Below are positions 7,614-16,738 of a stretch of 35,493 nucleotides of DNA, piece after piece (the first letter of the stretch is position 1; each line of letters begins with the position of its first letter). Source of the stretch: JBKHBT01 sp046542255 (GTDB lineage: Bacteria > UBP14 > UBA6098 > JBKHBT01). The stretch lies in NCBI GenBank assembly GCA_046542255.1, contig JBKHBT010000030.1:1-35493 (forward strand), given 5' to 3'. The position numbers and the translations under genes were made by a program. The notes beneath the pieces were generated by a model. The model saw only the letters and a list, made by a program, of their open reading frames with translations. It was not told the DNA's origin and did no database searches.

Positions 7614-9086
7614 TTATTGGCCAACAATCTCCCTGAATTCTTCATTATCATGAAGATGTTCCCAATTATAATCGGTTAAGATTCTTTCTGGGGTTTCTAT
7701 GCCCTTTTCGAGTAGTTCTCGTAGATGTTTGAAAGCCGGCTTAAGGTCATTTGCCAATGCTTCTGTGGATGCAAGATTATACAGGCCCAGTCCGCCTTCT
7801 GAAATATCATAGGCTTTCTGAGCATTGGATCGCGCTTTCTGCAAAATAGCATCTGAGCCAGTATCGTGATATTTTGCAATATAGGCTGTTGACATATTGC
7901 TGAGAAAGATTGGATTCTCTGGCTCCAGCTTAAGAGCTTTCTCATAATTAGTAATTGCCTTATCTATATTATTCTTTGCCATTAGAAGATTTCCAAGATA
8001 ATGATAAGCCTTGCTCTTTTCCGGGTCAAATTCAACAACCTTTGAAAAATCGGAAATAGCATTCTCGATCTCGCCTTTGTCGGCATATGCCTGCCCACGA
8101 ATCAGGTACATATCGGCATTATTCGGAGCCAGTTCGATACCTCTGCCCAGAGCCGTGATGGCTTTATCGTAATTTTCGAGTTTATACTGTGAAATGCCCA
8201 TTCCGTAGAAAATATATGGCTTCTGGCTTCCTAATTTTGCAGCGGCAGCAAAATCTGCTATCGCCTTAGAATATGTTGGCTGAGCCAGAAATGCACTTCC
8301 GCGTATGATATATGCCTCGACAAGACTACGATCTAGCTGGATTGCTCTGGATGCAAGCCTGATGGCATCTGCAATGAGTCCTTCATTGTAAGCATTGCCA
8401 GCTTGATTGCGATAGACAATGGCTGAATCTACTTCTTGCTTCTGGTTCTCTTTTTGATTTTGAGCCTTTTGCATCGATTCTCTAATCATTGCAAGGTTCT
8501 GTGTAGCGGATCGATGGCCGGGTTTTATTTCAAGGGCTTTCTCGAAATCTTCGATAGCGCCTTCGACATCGTCGATATTAAATTTCGAGCTAGCGCGATT
8601 GGAATATGTATTAGGGTCGGTAGGGTCGAGCTCGATCGATTTTGTGAAATCCTCGATAGCTTTTTCATAATCTTTCTTAGCAAAATGGACAAGGCCTCGT
8701 CCCTTAAAAAGCCGCGCATTTTTCGGGTCGATGCGGATACCTTTGGTATAAAGTCCGATGGCATCATCCAATCTACCGAGTTGTTCATAGACATTACCAA
8801 GAGCTATAATGACTTCTTTATTTTGGGGTTCTTTGCTATATACTGTTTCGAAATCATTCGCAGCGCCCTTGAGATCGCCTTTTTGAATGCGGACATAGCC
8901 TCTATTATAGTATGCATCGAGAAAATCATCTGCAATTTCAATAGTGCGCGTAAAATCATCTTCAGCCGACTCGAAATCGCCATTTTTCATATTATCGATC
9001 CCCTGATTGAAGAAAAACTCCGGAGTCCCCGGCGAAATCGCCATAAGGACGAAAGCTATCAGGATGGGTAAGTATCTTTGTAACAT
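7614..9086 (-). CDS. exported tetratricopeptide-repeat protein
   Basis: A 490-residue protein with an N-terminal signal-like segment (residues 3-18) and then about eleven TPR motifs in two blocks. Block one covers ~24-203 with regular 34-residue units (for example AIEDFTKSIELDPTDPNTYSN). A polar Gln/Lys-rich linker covers ~204-220, and block two covers ~221-480. TPR arrays are protein-docking scaffolds, and no catalytic domain is present. AGGAAAGGAA precedes the start. A promoter (9113-9140) lies in the 65 bp after the TMTC-like gene, so it can be transcribed separately, and a strong terminator follows. The partner is unknown. Periplasmic or membrane-attached location is inferred from the signal. 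Confidence 0.85.
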   Translation of the reverse strand: MLQRYLPILIAFVLMAISPGTPEFFFNQGIDNMKNGDFESAEDDFTRTIEIADDFLDAYYNRGYVRIQKGDLKGAANDFETVYSKEPQNKEVIIALGNVYEQLGRLDDAIGLYTKGIRIDPKNARLFKGRGLVHFAKKDYEKAIEDFTKSIELDPTDPNTYSNRASSKFNIDDVEGAIEDFEKALEIKPGHRSATQNLAMIRESMQKAQNQKENQKQEVDSAIVYRNQAGNAYNEGLIADAIRLASRAIQLDRSLVEAYIIRGSAFLAQPTYSKAIADFAAAAKLGSQKPYIFYGMGISQYKLENYDKAITALGRGIELAPNNADMYLIRGQAYADKGEIENAISDFSKVVEFDPEKSKAYHYLGNLLMAKNNIDKAITNYEKALKLEPENPIFLSNMSTAYIAKYHDTGSDAILQKARSNAQKAYDISEGGLGLYNLASTEALANDLKPAFKHLRELLEKGIETPERILTDYNWEHLHDNEEFREIVGQ

Positions 9087-9112
9087 GATTTCCTTTCCTT
9101 TAATCTTAACAA

Positions 9113-9140
9113 TTTATAATAAAATAGACAAACAAGTCAA
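9113..9140 (-). promoter_or_regulatory. promoter of the TPR gene
   Basis: On the minus strand, TTGACT (9140-9135), a 16 bp spacer and TATAAA (9118-9113), about 27 bp before the start codon. Confidence 0.5.
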
Positions 9141-9151
9141 TAATGCAAGTA

Positions 9152-10864
9152 TCAATTGCTACTGTCTTTTGAATTTGGGGACATTTGCTTTTTCAATGTT
9201 TGTAATTTCGATGGAATTTTATGAATTTTCGCCAGGCTACTGTCTATTACCACAGATGTTTCGAAATGATATAACACATCTTCCAAACGGCCAATTTCCA
9301 GAAGCATATCGCCATAACGAATATGTGCTAAAGCATCATCTGGCCTATCGGCCAGATATTTTTCAAATGATTTCTCTGCCTTTTCGAATCGTTTCAGCTC
9401 ACTTTGAACAAAGCCGAGTTTATAATCGATTTTTCCTTCCTGTATATCCTTTTCATTGGCTTTTGCAAGAAATTGTTCTGCAAGAAGCAGGTCATGTCTA
9501 TTCTTGTTTTTATAGCCGTTCGATGCATGAAGGCTTCCCAGGATATAATATGAATCAGGGCAATCTGGAAAAGTAATTATTATTCTTCGCCAGAAGTTTT
9601 TATCATTTTGCCAATATTGTAAAGTTTCAAGGCTGGAGACAATATTAAGAGTCAAAATCAAAGCAAAAAATACAAAGATCATTATCTTTCTTGCCTTTTG
9701 AAGGTGAACTAATGTCTTAAGAAGCTTGTAGAGTAGAACAGAAAATGCGATATAAAGCGGCATCATGGCAATATAAGAATATCTATCAGCAACAAGATTG
9801 ACTCCGGATATCGTCAGGCCAAGATTTGGCGAAAGTATTACGGCATAGGCAATAATCGCCACTACTAAACCATCGAAACGCCAGCGAAGAACCAAAATCA
9901 GAATAACTATGATTACAAGTATCAGAGATATAATAAATGGCAAACTAAAAAAGACCATAGAATCTGCATTCGGAAGGTATTTCGAGCCGGGAAGCGGGTA
10001 AAATGGCGCAATTTCAAATGGAATTATGCTTCGCTGAATATAGAAAACCAAACCATGGGCAGAAATCATTATCCGATGTAGAATATTATATTTAGACAGT
10101 GGCTCGAAATAGGTGAACATATTTCGCGCCCAATATGCGGTGCCTGCAATAAAGAAACTCATCATAAAAAATGGCACTTTATCCAGTAATGTTTTCAGCG
10201 GGCTTTTTTTTATAGAATTTAAAGGATAAATATCGATAAGAATCAGGACAACGGGCAAAGTCATAGACACAGCTTTTGACATTCCCGCAAAGATAAACGC
10301 CAAAAGCGAAAGCCAAAGATAAGGATGAAAACTTCTCGGGCCATTTCTAATTGCATATTTGAGATAGAAAATAATAGAAAGCAGGCAGAAAAATGCGCAA
10401 AGCAAATAAGGCTGGCAGGAAATCCATGTAACTGTGGATACTCGAAGTGGACTAAGAGCAAAGAATAATAATACGATAAAAATCGACAATCTTCGAAGAT
10501 TGGGCTTTTTCGAGAAGCTTCCGATAATCTGCATTATCATCTGAATCAATATGCCCAGAAGCAATGTATTTATTATATGCAAAGCGATCGATACAATTTT
10601 AAAGGCTTTTGCATTTATTTCAAAAAAATCTATTATAATGGCTTTCAGTATAAAGCTCAACGGTTCCCAAACGCCGAGATGCGGATTTGTGAATGCCCAT
10701 TTCAATGTGCCAATATCCAGGCTGTGGATACTGGTATTCTTTACGACATTTTTCACATCATCCCAGAGCAGAAAATCTCCAGAAATACCGCTTTGAAATA
10801 CGAGAAAAATCGCAATCGAAACTAAGGCTATTCCCAGAATTATTTGAATCTTTTTGCCAATCAT
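9152..10864 (-). CDS. TMTC-like polytopic membrane glycosyltransferase with C-terminal TPRs
   Basis: A 570-residue integral membrane protein. About eleven hydrophobic segments span residues 8-440. The first extracytoplasmic loop contains LLWDDVKN, the acidic motif expected for GT-C glycosyltransferases that use polyprenyl-phosphate sugars. WEPLSFILK and ALSPLRVSTVTWIS fit the TMTC/PMT-like group. Residues ~450-560 are TPR units (YILGSLHASNG, YKLGFVQSELKRFEKAEKSFEKYL, AHIRYGDMLLEIG). The family O-glycosylates exported proteins in eukaryotes. The bacterial function is unproven. The second ATG (10864) is preferred, because the predicted -10 box ends three bases before the first ATG (10870) and no ribosome-binding site exists. 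Divergent from the lipoprotein at 10977. Confidence 0.75.
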   Translation of the reverse strand: MIGKKIQIILGIALVSIAIFLVFQSGISGDFLLWDDVKNVVKNTSIHSLDIGTLKWAFTNPHLGVWEPLSFILKAIIIDFFEINAKAFKIVSIALHIINTLLLGILIQMIMQIIGSFSKKPNLRRLSIFIVLLFFALSPLRVSTVTWISCQPYLLCAFFCLLSIIFYLKYAIRNGPRSFHPYLWLSLLAFIFAGMSKAVSMTLPVVLILIDIYPLNSIKKSPLKTLLDKVPFFMMSFFIAGTAYWARNMFTYFEPLSKYNILHRIMISAHGLVFYIQRSIIPFEIAPFYPLPGSKYLPNADSMVFFSLPFIISLILVIIVILILVLRWRFDGLVVAIIAYAVILSPNLGLTISGVNLVADRYSYIAMMPLYIAFSVLLYKLLKTLVHLQKARKIMIFVFFALILTLNIVSSLETLQYWQNDKNFWRRIIITFPDCPDSYYILGSLHASNGYKNKNRHDLLLAEQFLAKANEKDIQEGKIDYKLGFVQSELKRFEKAEKSFEKYLADRPDDALAHIRYGDMLLEIGRLEDVLYHFETSVVIDSSLAKIHKIPSKLQTLKKQMSPNSKDSSN

Positions 10865-10873
10865 AGTCATTAA

Positions 10874-10902
10874 AATATATTGCCCAAAATCAGAAATGGC
10901 AA
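10874..10902 (-). promoter_or_regulatory. promoter abutting the TMTC-like gene
   Basis: On the minus strand, TTGCCA (10902-10897), a 17 bp spacer and TATATT (10879-10874). The expected transcription start falls at or just before the ATG at 10864, which would give a leaderless or nearly leaderless mRNA. Confidence 0.5.
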
Positions 10903-10924
10903 GTGGATGATAATGAAATTTATC

Positions 10925-10953
10925 TTGTAAATATCATTGGCCGTAAGTATGTT
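10925..10953 (+). promoter_or_regulatory. putative promoter of the LEA14-type lipoprotein gene
   Basis: TTGTAA (10925-10930), a 17 bp spacer and TATGTT (10948-10953), just before the AAGGAGG site at ~10966. The match is moderate. Confidence 0.35.
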
Positions 10954-10976
10954 TAATAAAATAATAAGGAGGATAA

Positions 10977-11795
10977 ATGAAGAAAATATTTCTTTTCAGT
11001 TTGATTGCAATGATCCTTTTTAACGGTTGCTCTGTTCTTTCGGAATATGCATCGAAGCCGACCGTGAAATTCAAGACCTTTAGAATCGAGAACCCGGGGC
11101 TTTTTGATGCCGATTTGGTTTTTGTATTCGAGATAGATAATCCCAACCCTGTCGGTGGCAAAATATCCAGTGCTACTTATGACCTCAAAATCGATGGCTC
11201 CAATTTTGTCGATGGTAACTTGAGCAAAGGAGCCCAGCTTCCTGCCAATGGCAAGGCGAACTTCGAGATACCTGTGCATATCAACTATCTTGATTTCTTC
11301 ACGTCCGCTAGTCAATTTGTCAAACAGGACAAAGTTGATTATGAAATCTCCGGCGAACTTACTGTACTGGCATTTAAGATTCCTTATAAAAATTCCGGTG
11401 AAATCGATATGCCGAAACTTCCCGAAATCAAGCTAAAATCCGTGCGAACCAGCGGAATTAGTTTGACCGGCGGCGATGTCATTTTCGAACTTGAGATGAA
11501 AAACCCGGCCGAAAAAGCTATCGGCCTTAAGGGGCTCGATTATGATATAAACCTTGGCGGTATAGATTTCGGCGAGGGCATAAGCCGCATAAGCAAGAAT
11601 GTCTCCGGCAATGGCAAAACGACATTAGAATTACCGCTCCAGGTCGATTTCACCAAACTGGGCACCGGTGCATTGAATCTTCTCCGCGGCCAATCCAGCG
11701 AATATAAAATCTCCGGCGATATGGAAATAGCCGTTCCGGGTGCAGGCAGCAAGAAACTGCCATTTGAGAAGTCGGGGAGTGTTGGGATTGATTGA
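10977..11795 (+). CDS. LEA14-type (WHy domain) lipoprotein
   Basis: A 272-residue protein with a lipoprotein signal: hydrophobic core after MKK and LFNGC with C18 as the lipidated residue. Two copies of the LEA-2/WHy beta-sandwich follow. The first, near 30-140, has FVFEIDNPNPVGGKISSATYDLKIDG. The second, near 150-260, has FELEMKNPAEKAIGLKGLDYDINLGG. Both share the N-P and Y-D-(L/I)-(K/N) strand pattern. Bacterial members are small periplasmic or outer-membrane lipoproteins of unknown role. Plant relatives are linked to desiccation. AAGGAGG four bases from ATG fixes the start. The gene stands alone between a divergent membrane protein and the next operon. Confidence 0.85.
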   Translation: MKKIFLFSLIAMILFNGCSVLSEYASKPTVKFKTFRIENPGLFDADLVFVFEIDNPNPVGGKISSATYDLKIDGSNFVDGNLSKGAQLPANGKANFEIPVHINYLDFFTSASQFVKQDKVDYEISGELTVLAFKIPYKNSGEIDMPKLPEIKLKSVRTSGISLTGGDVIFELEMKNPAEKAIGLKGLDYDINLGGIDFGEGISRISKNVSGNGKTTLELPLQVDFTKLGTGALNLLRGQSSEYKISGDMEIAVPGAGSKKLPFEKSGSVGID

Positions 11796-11884
11796 TAAAC
11801 TACAAAGCATGTAAAGCTTATAATAGCAGATGAGTAATATGTTAGCAATCATAATTCACTACATCGCCAACCCCAAATTCAATC

Positions 11885-11913
11885 TTGACTTATCCCTATT
11901 ATACCAATATTTT
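11885..11913 (+). promoter_or_regulatory. promoter of the TPR-lipoprotein/subtilisin operon
   Basis: TTGACT (11885-11890), a 17 bp spacer and TATTTT (11908-11913), giving a leader of about 50 nt before the GTG start at 11972. Confidence 0.5.
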
Positions 11914-11971
11914 GTAAATGAATGTGTATTTGTGAAACTAAACGATAATGATGATAATTTCGGGGGAATAA

Positions 11972-12961
11972 GTGAAGAAATTAACGATATTTACAATCTT
12001 GATAATTGCTATTTTGTTTTTTATATCCTGTCAGGAGAAAAATGTAGTCAAACAAACAACCAATCACCTCGACCGCGGTTTTCGGCTGCTGGATGCCGGA
12101 CATACAGACAGCGCACTCGACCATTTTCGGCATGTGCTGTCCGAGCGTAAGGATGCTCGCGCTACGATGGGTATCGGCATGGTATATCTTGCCAAAGGCG
12201 ATAACTACCGCGCCGAACAATATCTACGAAAAGCCCTATCGAAGGATGAATCCCTGACACAGATTTACGGCCTTTTGGGCCAGGTTTACATCGAAAAAGG
12301 CAATGAAGATAAAGCTATGGAATATTTCGCCAAATGCCCGCCAGATGACCCTCACTATGCAGAACTACACTATCGCCTGGGCCGCAGGCATCTTAATGAA
12401 GGCGAATATGACCTTGCCGATGAAGAATTCGATAAAGCACTCGAACATCCCAATTTTTGGGGCGGACATTGGGGCAAAGGATATCTCGCACAAAGAAATG
12501 ACAATTATCAGGCTTCTCTGGAATACTATCGCAAAGCGGCAGCACTGCAGGCCAAACCGGATGCTCTTTTCGGGCTTGCTGAAGCCCTTATGGCACTCGA
12601 AAACTATCAACAGGCCTATTTCTATTATCTAAGATATCTTGCAACTGCACCAGAAGGAATTAATGCACCTATCGCAGAACAAAATATCCAGCAGCTAAGA
12701 AATCAAATCGGTGAAATCGAGACAGTGGAAAAGGTGCAATTTAACCTCGATGACGATGATAATGTCAAGGTTTGCGTTTTCGATGAACAGGGGGCTCACC
12801 TCAGAGATCTATTCTCCGGTTTCCTTTGCGGTGGTAACTACGAAATGGGATGGGATGGAACCGATCAAACGGGCAAGTTTGCAGAAGGCGATATCTTTTT
12901 CGGCATCGTAACCTGCGGCGACTCGACATTCATACAAAAAATTGCGCCCGGGGGAAATTGA
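11972..12961 (+). CDS. TPR lipoprotein with FlgD-type Ig domain
   Basis: A 329-residue predicted lipoprotein. GTG start, MKK then a hydrophobic core and LFFISC with C20 as the lipid site. TPR units run from ~30 to 235 (for example ARATMGIGMVYLAKGDNYRA and YAELHYRLGRRHLNEGEYDL). Residues ~245-325 form an Ig-like domain like the C-terminal domain of the flagellar hook-capping protein FlgD: VKVCVFDEQG, a glycine-rich turn, EMGWDGTDQTGKFAEGDIFF. In T9SS bacteria such domains often close exported proteins. GGGGGAATAA precedes the start. Its stop overlaps the start of the subtilisin gene by one base, so the two are translationally coupled. A scaffold or chaperone role for the protease is inferred. 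Confidence 0.8.
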   Translation: MKKLTIFTILIIAILFFISCQEKNVVKQTTNHLDRGFRLLDAGHTDSALDHFRHVLSERKDARATMGIGMVYLAKGDNYRAEQYLRKALSKDESLTQIYGLLGQVYIEKGNEDKAMEYFAKCPPDDPHYAELHYRLGRRHLNEGEYDLADEEFDKALEHPNFWGGHWGKGYLAQRNDNYQASLEYYRKAAALQAKPDALFGLAEALMALENYQQAYFYYLRYLATAPEGINAPIAEQNIQQLRNQIGEIETVEKVQFNLDDDDNVKVCVFDEQGAHLRDLFSGFLCGGNYEMGWDGTDQTGKFAEGDIFFGIVTCGDSTFIQKIAPGGN

Positions 12962-15900
12962 TGATAAACAGAAGAAGCATAGCCATATTTGCCCTTCTTC
13001 TTTTCACATTACTGATTCTCTCTGAAACAAAACTCACACCACAAGCACAAAAGTTCATAGAAGGCTATGATGATGCAGAATATCATTATGGCAAAATCCA
13101 TTTCGATAAGCCATTGCCACATGAGATTTTGACAGATGAGATTAAAACAAGAGCCGAGAAGATAGAGCTGATCAAAGACTTTACAGCAGAATCACAGAAA
13201 GATGCCATCGAGATACTCGAAGGGCTTTATTCCAGCGGTGAAGTAAGCTATTATCGCGAGATTTGGATTTGCAATGTAGTATCTTTTTATGGCAATAGAA
13301 ACGCATTCAAAAGGCTGGCCGATGCAGATTTGGATGCGATTTTGGATATCGATATTCCGCAAGATGTCCTTCTCGAAGACGATTTCGAATTCACTTATGA
13401 CTCGCTTACGTGGGGAATCGGCCATACCGATGTAGAAAATGTTTGGAATCGCTTTGGATTGACCGGGCTTGGCCAGAGGCTTGCTATTTTCGATACAGGC
13501 GTTCAGCCATCACATCCAGATTTGGCGACGCAATTTGATATTAATGAAGGCGAGATTCCACATAATGGCATCGATGATGACGATAATGGCTATGTCGATG
13601 ACTACCTCGGGTACAGTTTTATTGAAGCCGAGGGGAATGAAATCCCCTGGGACGACCGTGGACATGGGACTCATGTCGGAGGTACGATGGTTGCCAGCGC
13701 AAAATATATCGATCTTGGTGTTGGCATGGCGCCCGGTGCGCGGCTTCGATCAATAAAGACGATCAATTCGACCGGAAATGGGCTACTCGCCGATTCCTGG
13801 GCTGCTGTTGGATACACACTCGAACAGGGAATCAAGGTCGCCAATCTCTCAATCGGCTGGCGAGATGCCGAAGACTTAGATAGGTCCACATGGCGCCAGG
13901 CGATTACTAATGCTCGAATGCTCGGGCTTTTGATTGTCGTTTCAGCCGGCAATGAAGGCGGCAGCGTAACATCTTGCGATGACCTTAGAACTCCCGGCGA
14001 TGTTCCGGAAGCTCTCACAGTAGGCGGACTTACAATCGTTGATTATAGGGATTCATATACTGCGGTAGGGCCGGTTGGATGGGGCGATGTTTCGCCCTGG
14101 TTCGACTATTCATGCCCGCCTGGATATATCAAACCCGATATAATGGCGCCGGGAACAAGAATCAAAAGCTGTGCCTTGTTTTATAGCTATATGAGAAAAT
14201 CCGGCACATCGATGGCTACGCCACATGTTACAGGCGCATGTGCATTACTTCTTCAGGCCGATTCCACACTCACGCCTGAAGAGATGATAGAAGCGATAAC
14301 ATCTACGGCAATCGATGGAGGCGATCCGGGAAGAGACAATTTCTTTGGATATGGCCTGATGGACATCGTTGCCGCTGTGGAATACGTTCTTGGCGATATC
14401 GGATATATCAAAGTTTTTACTGAACCTTATGCTAAAGCAATCGTAAAGCCGGGCAATCTATACAGAATAGCTGATGAAACCGGCGTTTTTGTTCTTGGCT
14501 CCACCGAAGGAAGCATTCGCGACCTAACTCTAAGCAAAAATGGCTATGACGACTATACAACATCATGCACCTTTTCGGAAGATACAACCGAGATTCTCGC
14601 AGTAATGGCCGAAAAGACGCCTGCTTTGCAAACTGTCTTCATCCACGATTTCCAGACAGATTCACTTATCGATTCTGCTATGGTAGTATCCAATTATGGC
14701 GATACTTTTTTTACCAGCGGCGCCGGAGTCTGTTATATCGATTCATATGAAGAGGATGTTCTCGAACTGACTGTCGAGAAACCAGGCTATATCAGGCGCG
14801 TGGCTGAATATGAAATTTTTGGAAGCCGTAATAGGCATATCTATCTTCAGCCGGCGATGGATTTCGAAGATAGCGATCATGGCTTCTCGACATCGGGCGA
14901 TTGGGAATATGGCATTCCTGATTTCGATTTAGGCCCCGATGCCAGAAGCGGCGACAAACTTATGGCTACAGTCCTGGATATGAAATATAATAATCTGAGC
15001 GATTCATGGCTACAAAGCCCCGAAATTGCCATCGATTCTGAAAAGCCCACCCTATATTTTCATTATTGGCTAAGTTCCGAAGCTACCGACTGGGGAATCT
15101 GGGATGGTGGCAATGTAAGTATCAGCACCGATGGCGGTTCGAGTTTCGAAATCATATTCCCCGAGGATTTCTATGACGGCCATATCGATGATTACAATGA
15201 AATCATGCCATGGCAGCCGGCATATGCAGGAACCCTTCAGCACGTCAGTTGGAAGCAAGAAGAATTCGACCTATCAGGCTTTTCCGGCGATACTGTGATT
15301 GTCGGCTTCCATTTTTCCTCCGATGATAATACCCGTTATCCGGGTTGGTATATCGATGATTTTGCTATTGTTCAGGAAGATTCCCGGCCGCCTATTATTG
15401 AAGATGTAATCGCTATAATGGATGATGAGGAATCGACTATGGATATTGGCCTTAAGAGCTGGGGTGTCAATTGCGATATAGCTTTGGATGGCGTGTTTGC
15501 GCATTTTAGCCTGGCTGGTGCAGAATTCGATAGCACTTTGTGTTTTCTTGCTGCCGGAAGCGATTCTTTCTATGCGCATATCGATTCATTCCCGGCAATT
15601 TTCGATATGGAATACTATTTCACATCGCGAGATGAATGCGGCAGGAGAACCCGATTCCCGGCAGATAGCAATCTTATCGGTTCATTTGGCGAAGATACGG
15701 AATCCCCATTAATCACCATGATTGACTTTCGGGGACAAACCATATCCCGATACGATTTCAAAATCAAGGCCAGGATAGTCGATAGCCTAAGTGGAGTCGA
15801 TGAGGGTTCCATTCAGATGAAATACACATTAAACGGCATTGCCGATACTTTATATCTGGAACATAGCGAAAGATTTTGCAATACTTATGTCTTCTATATT

Positions 15901-16734
15901 CCAGACACTCTGGCAAGTGGCGATTTTGCAGAGTTCTATATCGAAGCCTATGACCTTGCAATAACTCCAAATTATATTTCAAGCGATATGCAAAGGCTGT
16001 ATATTCGCGATATTATCGTATTCGATTTTGATGATGAACCGACTCTCGATCTTGCACCGGACACAGTCTGGAGCTGGACAGAATACGATGGCGATTACTG
16101 CTGGCTTGCCGGCAATGGCTCATCGGTTTCTCCCGGGCTTGGTATGCTGATATTCTCCGACCTTTCGCTACTGGGCCTCGAAAATGCCTATATGACTTTC
16201 GATATTAAATGCGATCTTCCCGAAGAAGCAGGCACCGACATAAAACTCGATGGGTATGTGCTTGAGCCAGTTTCTGGCTATACTACTCTGGTGCCCAGAT
16301 TGGATGGCTTCGGCCTTGGCGGCCATATCGATGAGTGGACGAGCTATACAGTTTTGCTGGATGATTATATTGGAGAACGTTCCACATTGCAATTTAGGTT
16401 TGGTTCCGAAGGCGGCACTGGTTTCTATGCTATGGATAATCTAACTTTCTATGCATTCCCAGAGAATATCGATGACAGAAACCGAGAAGATTTTAAACCG
16501 CATAATAAATTTACGATTTATCCAAATCCTGCTAATAGCGTCTTTAACATCGAATGCCAGGACTGCGCCAAAATCGAAATATACGATATCGAAGGCAAGC
16601 TGGTCGATAGAATCGAAAATGACGATAAAACATCATGGCATGCGAGCGAAGATATTGAATCGGGCATATACTTTATAAGAGCATTCAGTAAAAATGGTAA
16701 TCCGAAGTCGCAAAAAGCGCTGCTTATTAGGTAA
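12961..16734 (+). CDS. secreted subtilisin-family (S8) protease with T9SS sorting domain
   Basis: A 1257-residue exported serine protease. Signal peptide ~1-21. An inhibitor-like propeptide region covers ~60-135. WGIGHTDVENVW (151-162) opens the catalytic domain, as in bacillopeptidase F. The triad is D178 (FDTG), H235 (GHGTHVGG) and S417 (SGTSMATPHV), with oxyanion Asn331 in SAGN. All are intact. Beta-rich modules follow (a carboxypeptidase-regulatory-like unit near 450-560 and jelly-roll or MAM-like units after ~590). A sorting tail contains YPNPANS, IEIYDIEGKL and SGIYFI. The start at 12961 (MINRRS) follows a GGGGG site and overlaps the previous stop by one base. Likely a cell-surface or released protease. 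Substrate unknown. Confidence 0.93.
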   Translation: MINRRSIAIFALLLFTLLILSETKLTPQAQKFIEGYDDAEYHYGKIHFDKPLPHEILTDEIKTRAEKIELIKDFTAESQKDAIEILEGLYSSGEVSYYREIWICNVVSFYGNRNAFKRLADADLDAILDIDIPQDVLLEDDFEFTYDSLTWGIGHTDVENVWNRFGLTGLGQRLAIFDTGVQPSHPDLATQFDINEGEIPHNGIDDDDNGYVDDYLGYSFIEAEGNEIPWDDRGHGTHVGGTMVASAKYIDLGVGMAPGARLRSIKTINSTGNGLLADSWAAVGYTLEQGIKVANLSIGWRDAEDLDRSTWRQAITNARMLGLLIVVSAGNEGGSVTSCDDLRTPGDVPEALTVGGLTIVDYRDSYTAVGPVGWGDVSPWFDYSCPPGYIKPDIMAPGTRIKSCALFYSYMRKSGTSMATPHVTGACALLLQADSTLTPEEMIEAITSTAIDGGDPGRDNFFGYGLMDIVAAVEYVLGDIGYIKVFTEPYAKAIVKPGNLYRIADETGVFVLGSTEGSIRDLTLSKNGYDDYTTSCTFSEDTTEILAVMAEKTPALQTVFIHDFQTDSLIDSAMVVSNYGDTFFTSGAGVCYIDSYEEDVLELTVEKPGYIRRVAEYEIFGSRNRHIYLQPAMDFEDSDHGFSTSGDWEYGIPDFDLGPDARSGDKLMATVLDMKYNNLSDSWLQSPEIAIDSEKPTLYFHYWLSSEATDWGIWDGGNVSISTDGGSSFEIIFPEDFYDGHIDDYNEIMPWQPAYAGTLQHVSWKQEEFDLSGFSGDTVIVGFHFSSDDNTRYPGWYIDDFAIVQEDSRPPIIEDVIAIMDDEESTMDIGLKSWGVNCDIALDGVFAHFSLAGAEFDSTLCFLAAGSDSFYAHIDSFPAIFDMEYYFTSRDECGRRTRFPADSNLIGSFGEDTESPLITMIDFRGQTISRYDFKIKARIVDSLSGVDEGSIQMKYTLNGIADTLYLEHSERFCNTYVFYIPDTLASGDFAEFYIEAYDLAITPNYISSDMQRLYIRDIIVFDFDDEPTLDLAPDTVWSWTEYDGDYCWLAGNGSSVSPGLGMLIFSDLSLLGLENAYMTFDIKCDLPEEAGTDIKLDGYVLEPVSGYTTLVPRLDGFGLGGHIDEWTSYTVLLDDYIGERSTLQFRFGSEGGTGFYAMDNLTFYAFPENIDDRNREDFKPHNKFTIYPNPANSVFNIECQDCAKIEIYDIEGKLVDRIENDDKTSWHASEDIESGIYFIRAFSKNGNPKSQKALLIR

Positions 16735-16738
16735 AAAG

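Noticed and set aside
8436..9071. 211-codon plus-strand frame across the TPR gene
   Set aside because: Lies entirely antisense to a repeat-rich gene, where long shadow frames are common. No start signal.
12850..12960. N-terminal extension of the subtilisin frame
   Set aside because: It would overlap the TPR lipoprotein by 110 bp and put a basic stretch before the signal peptide. The ATG at 12961 has a ribosome-binding site.
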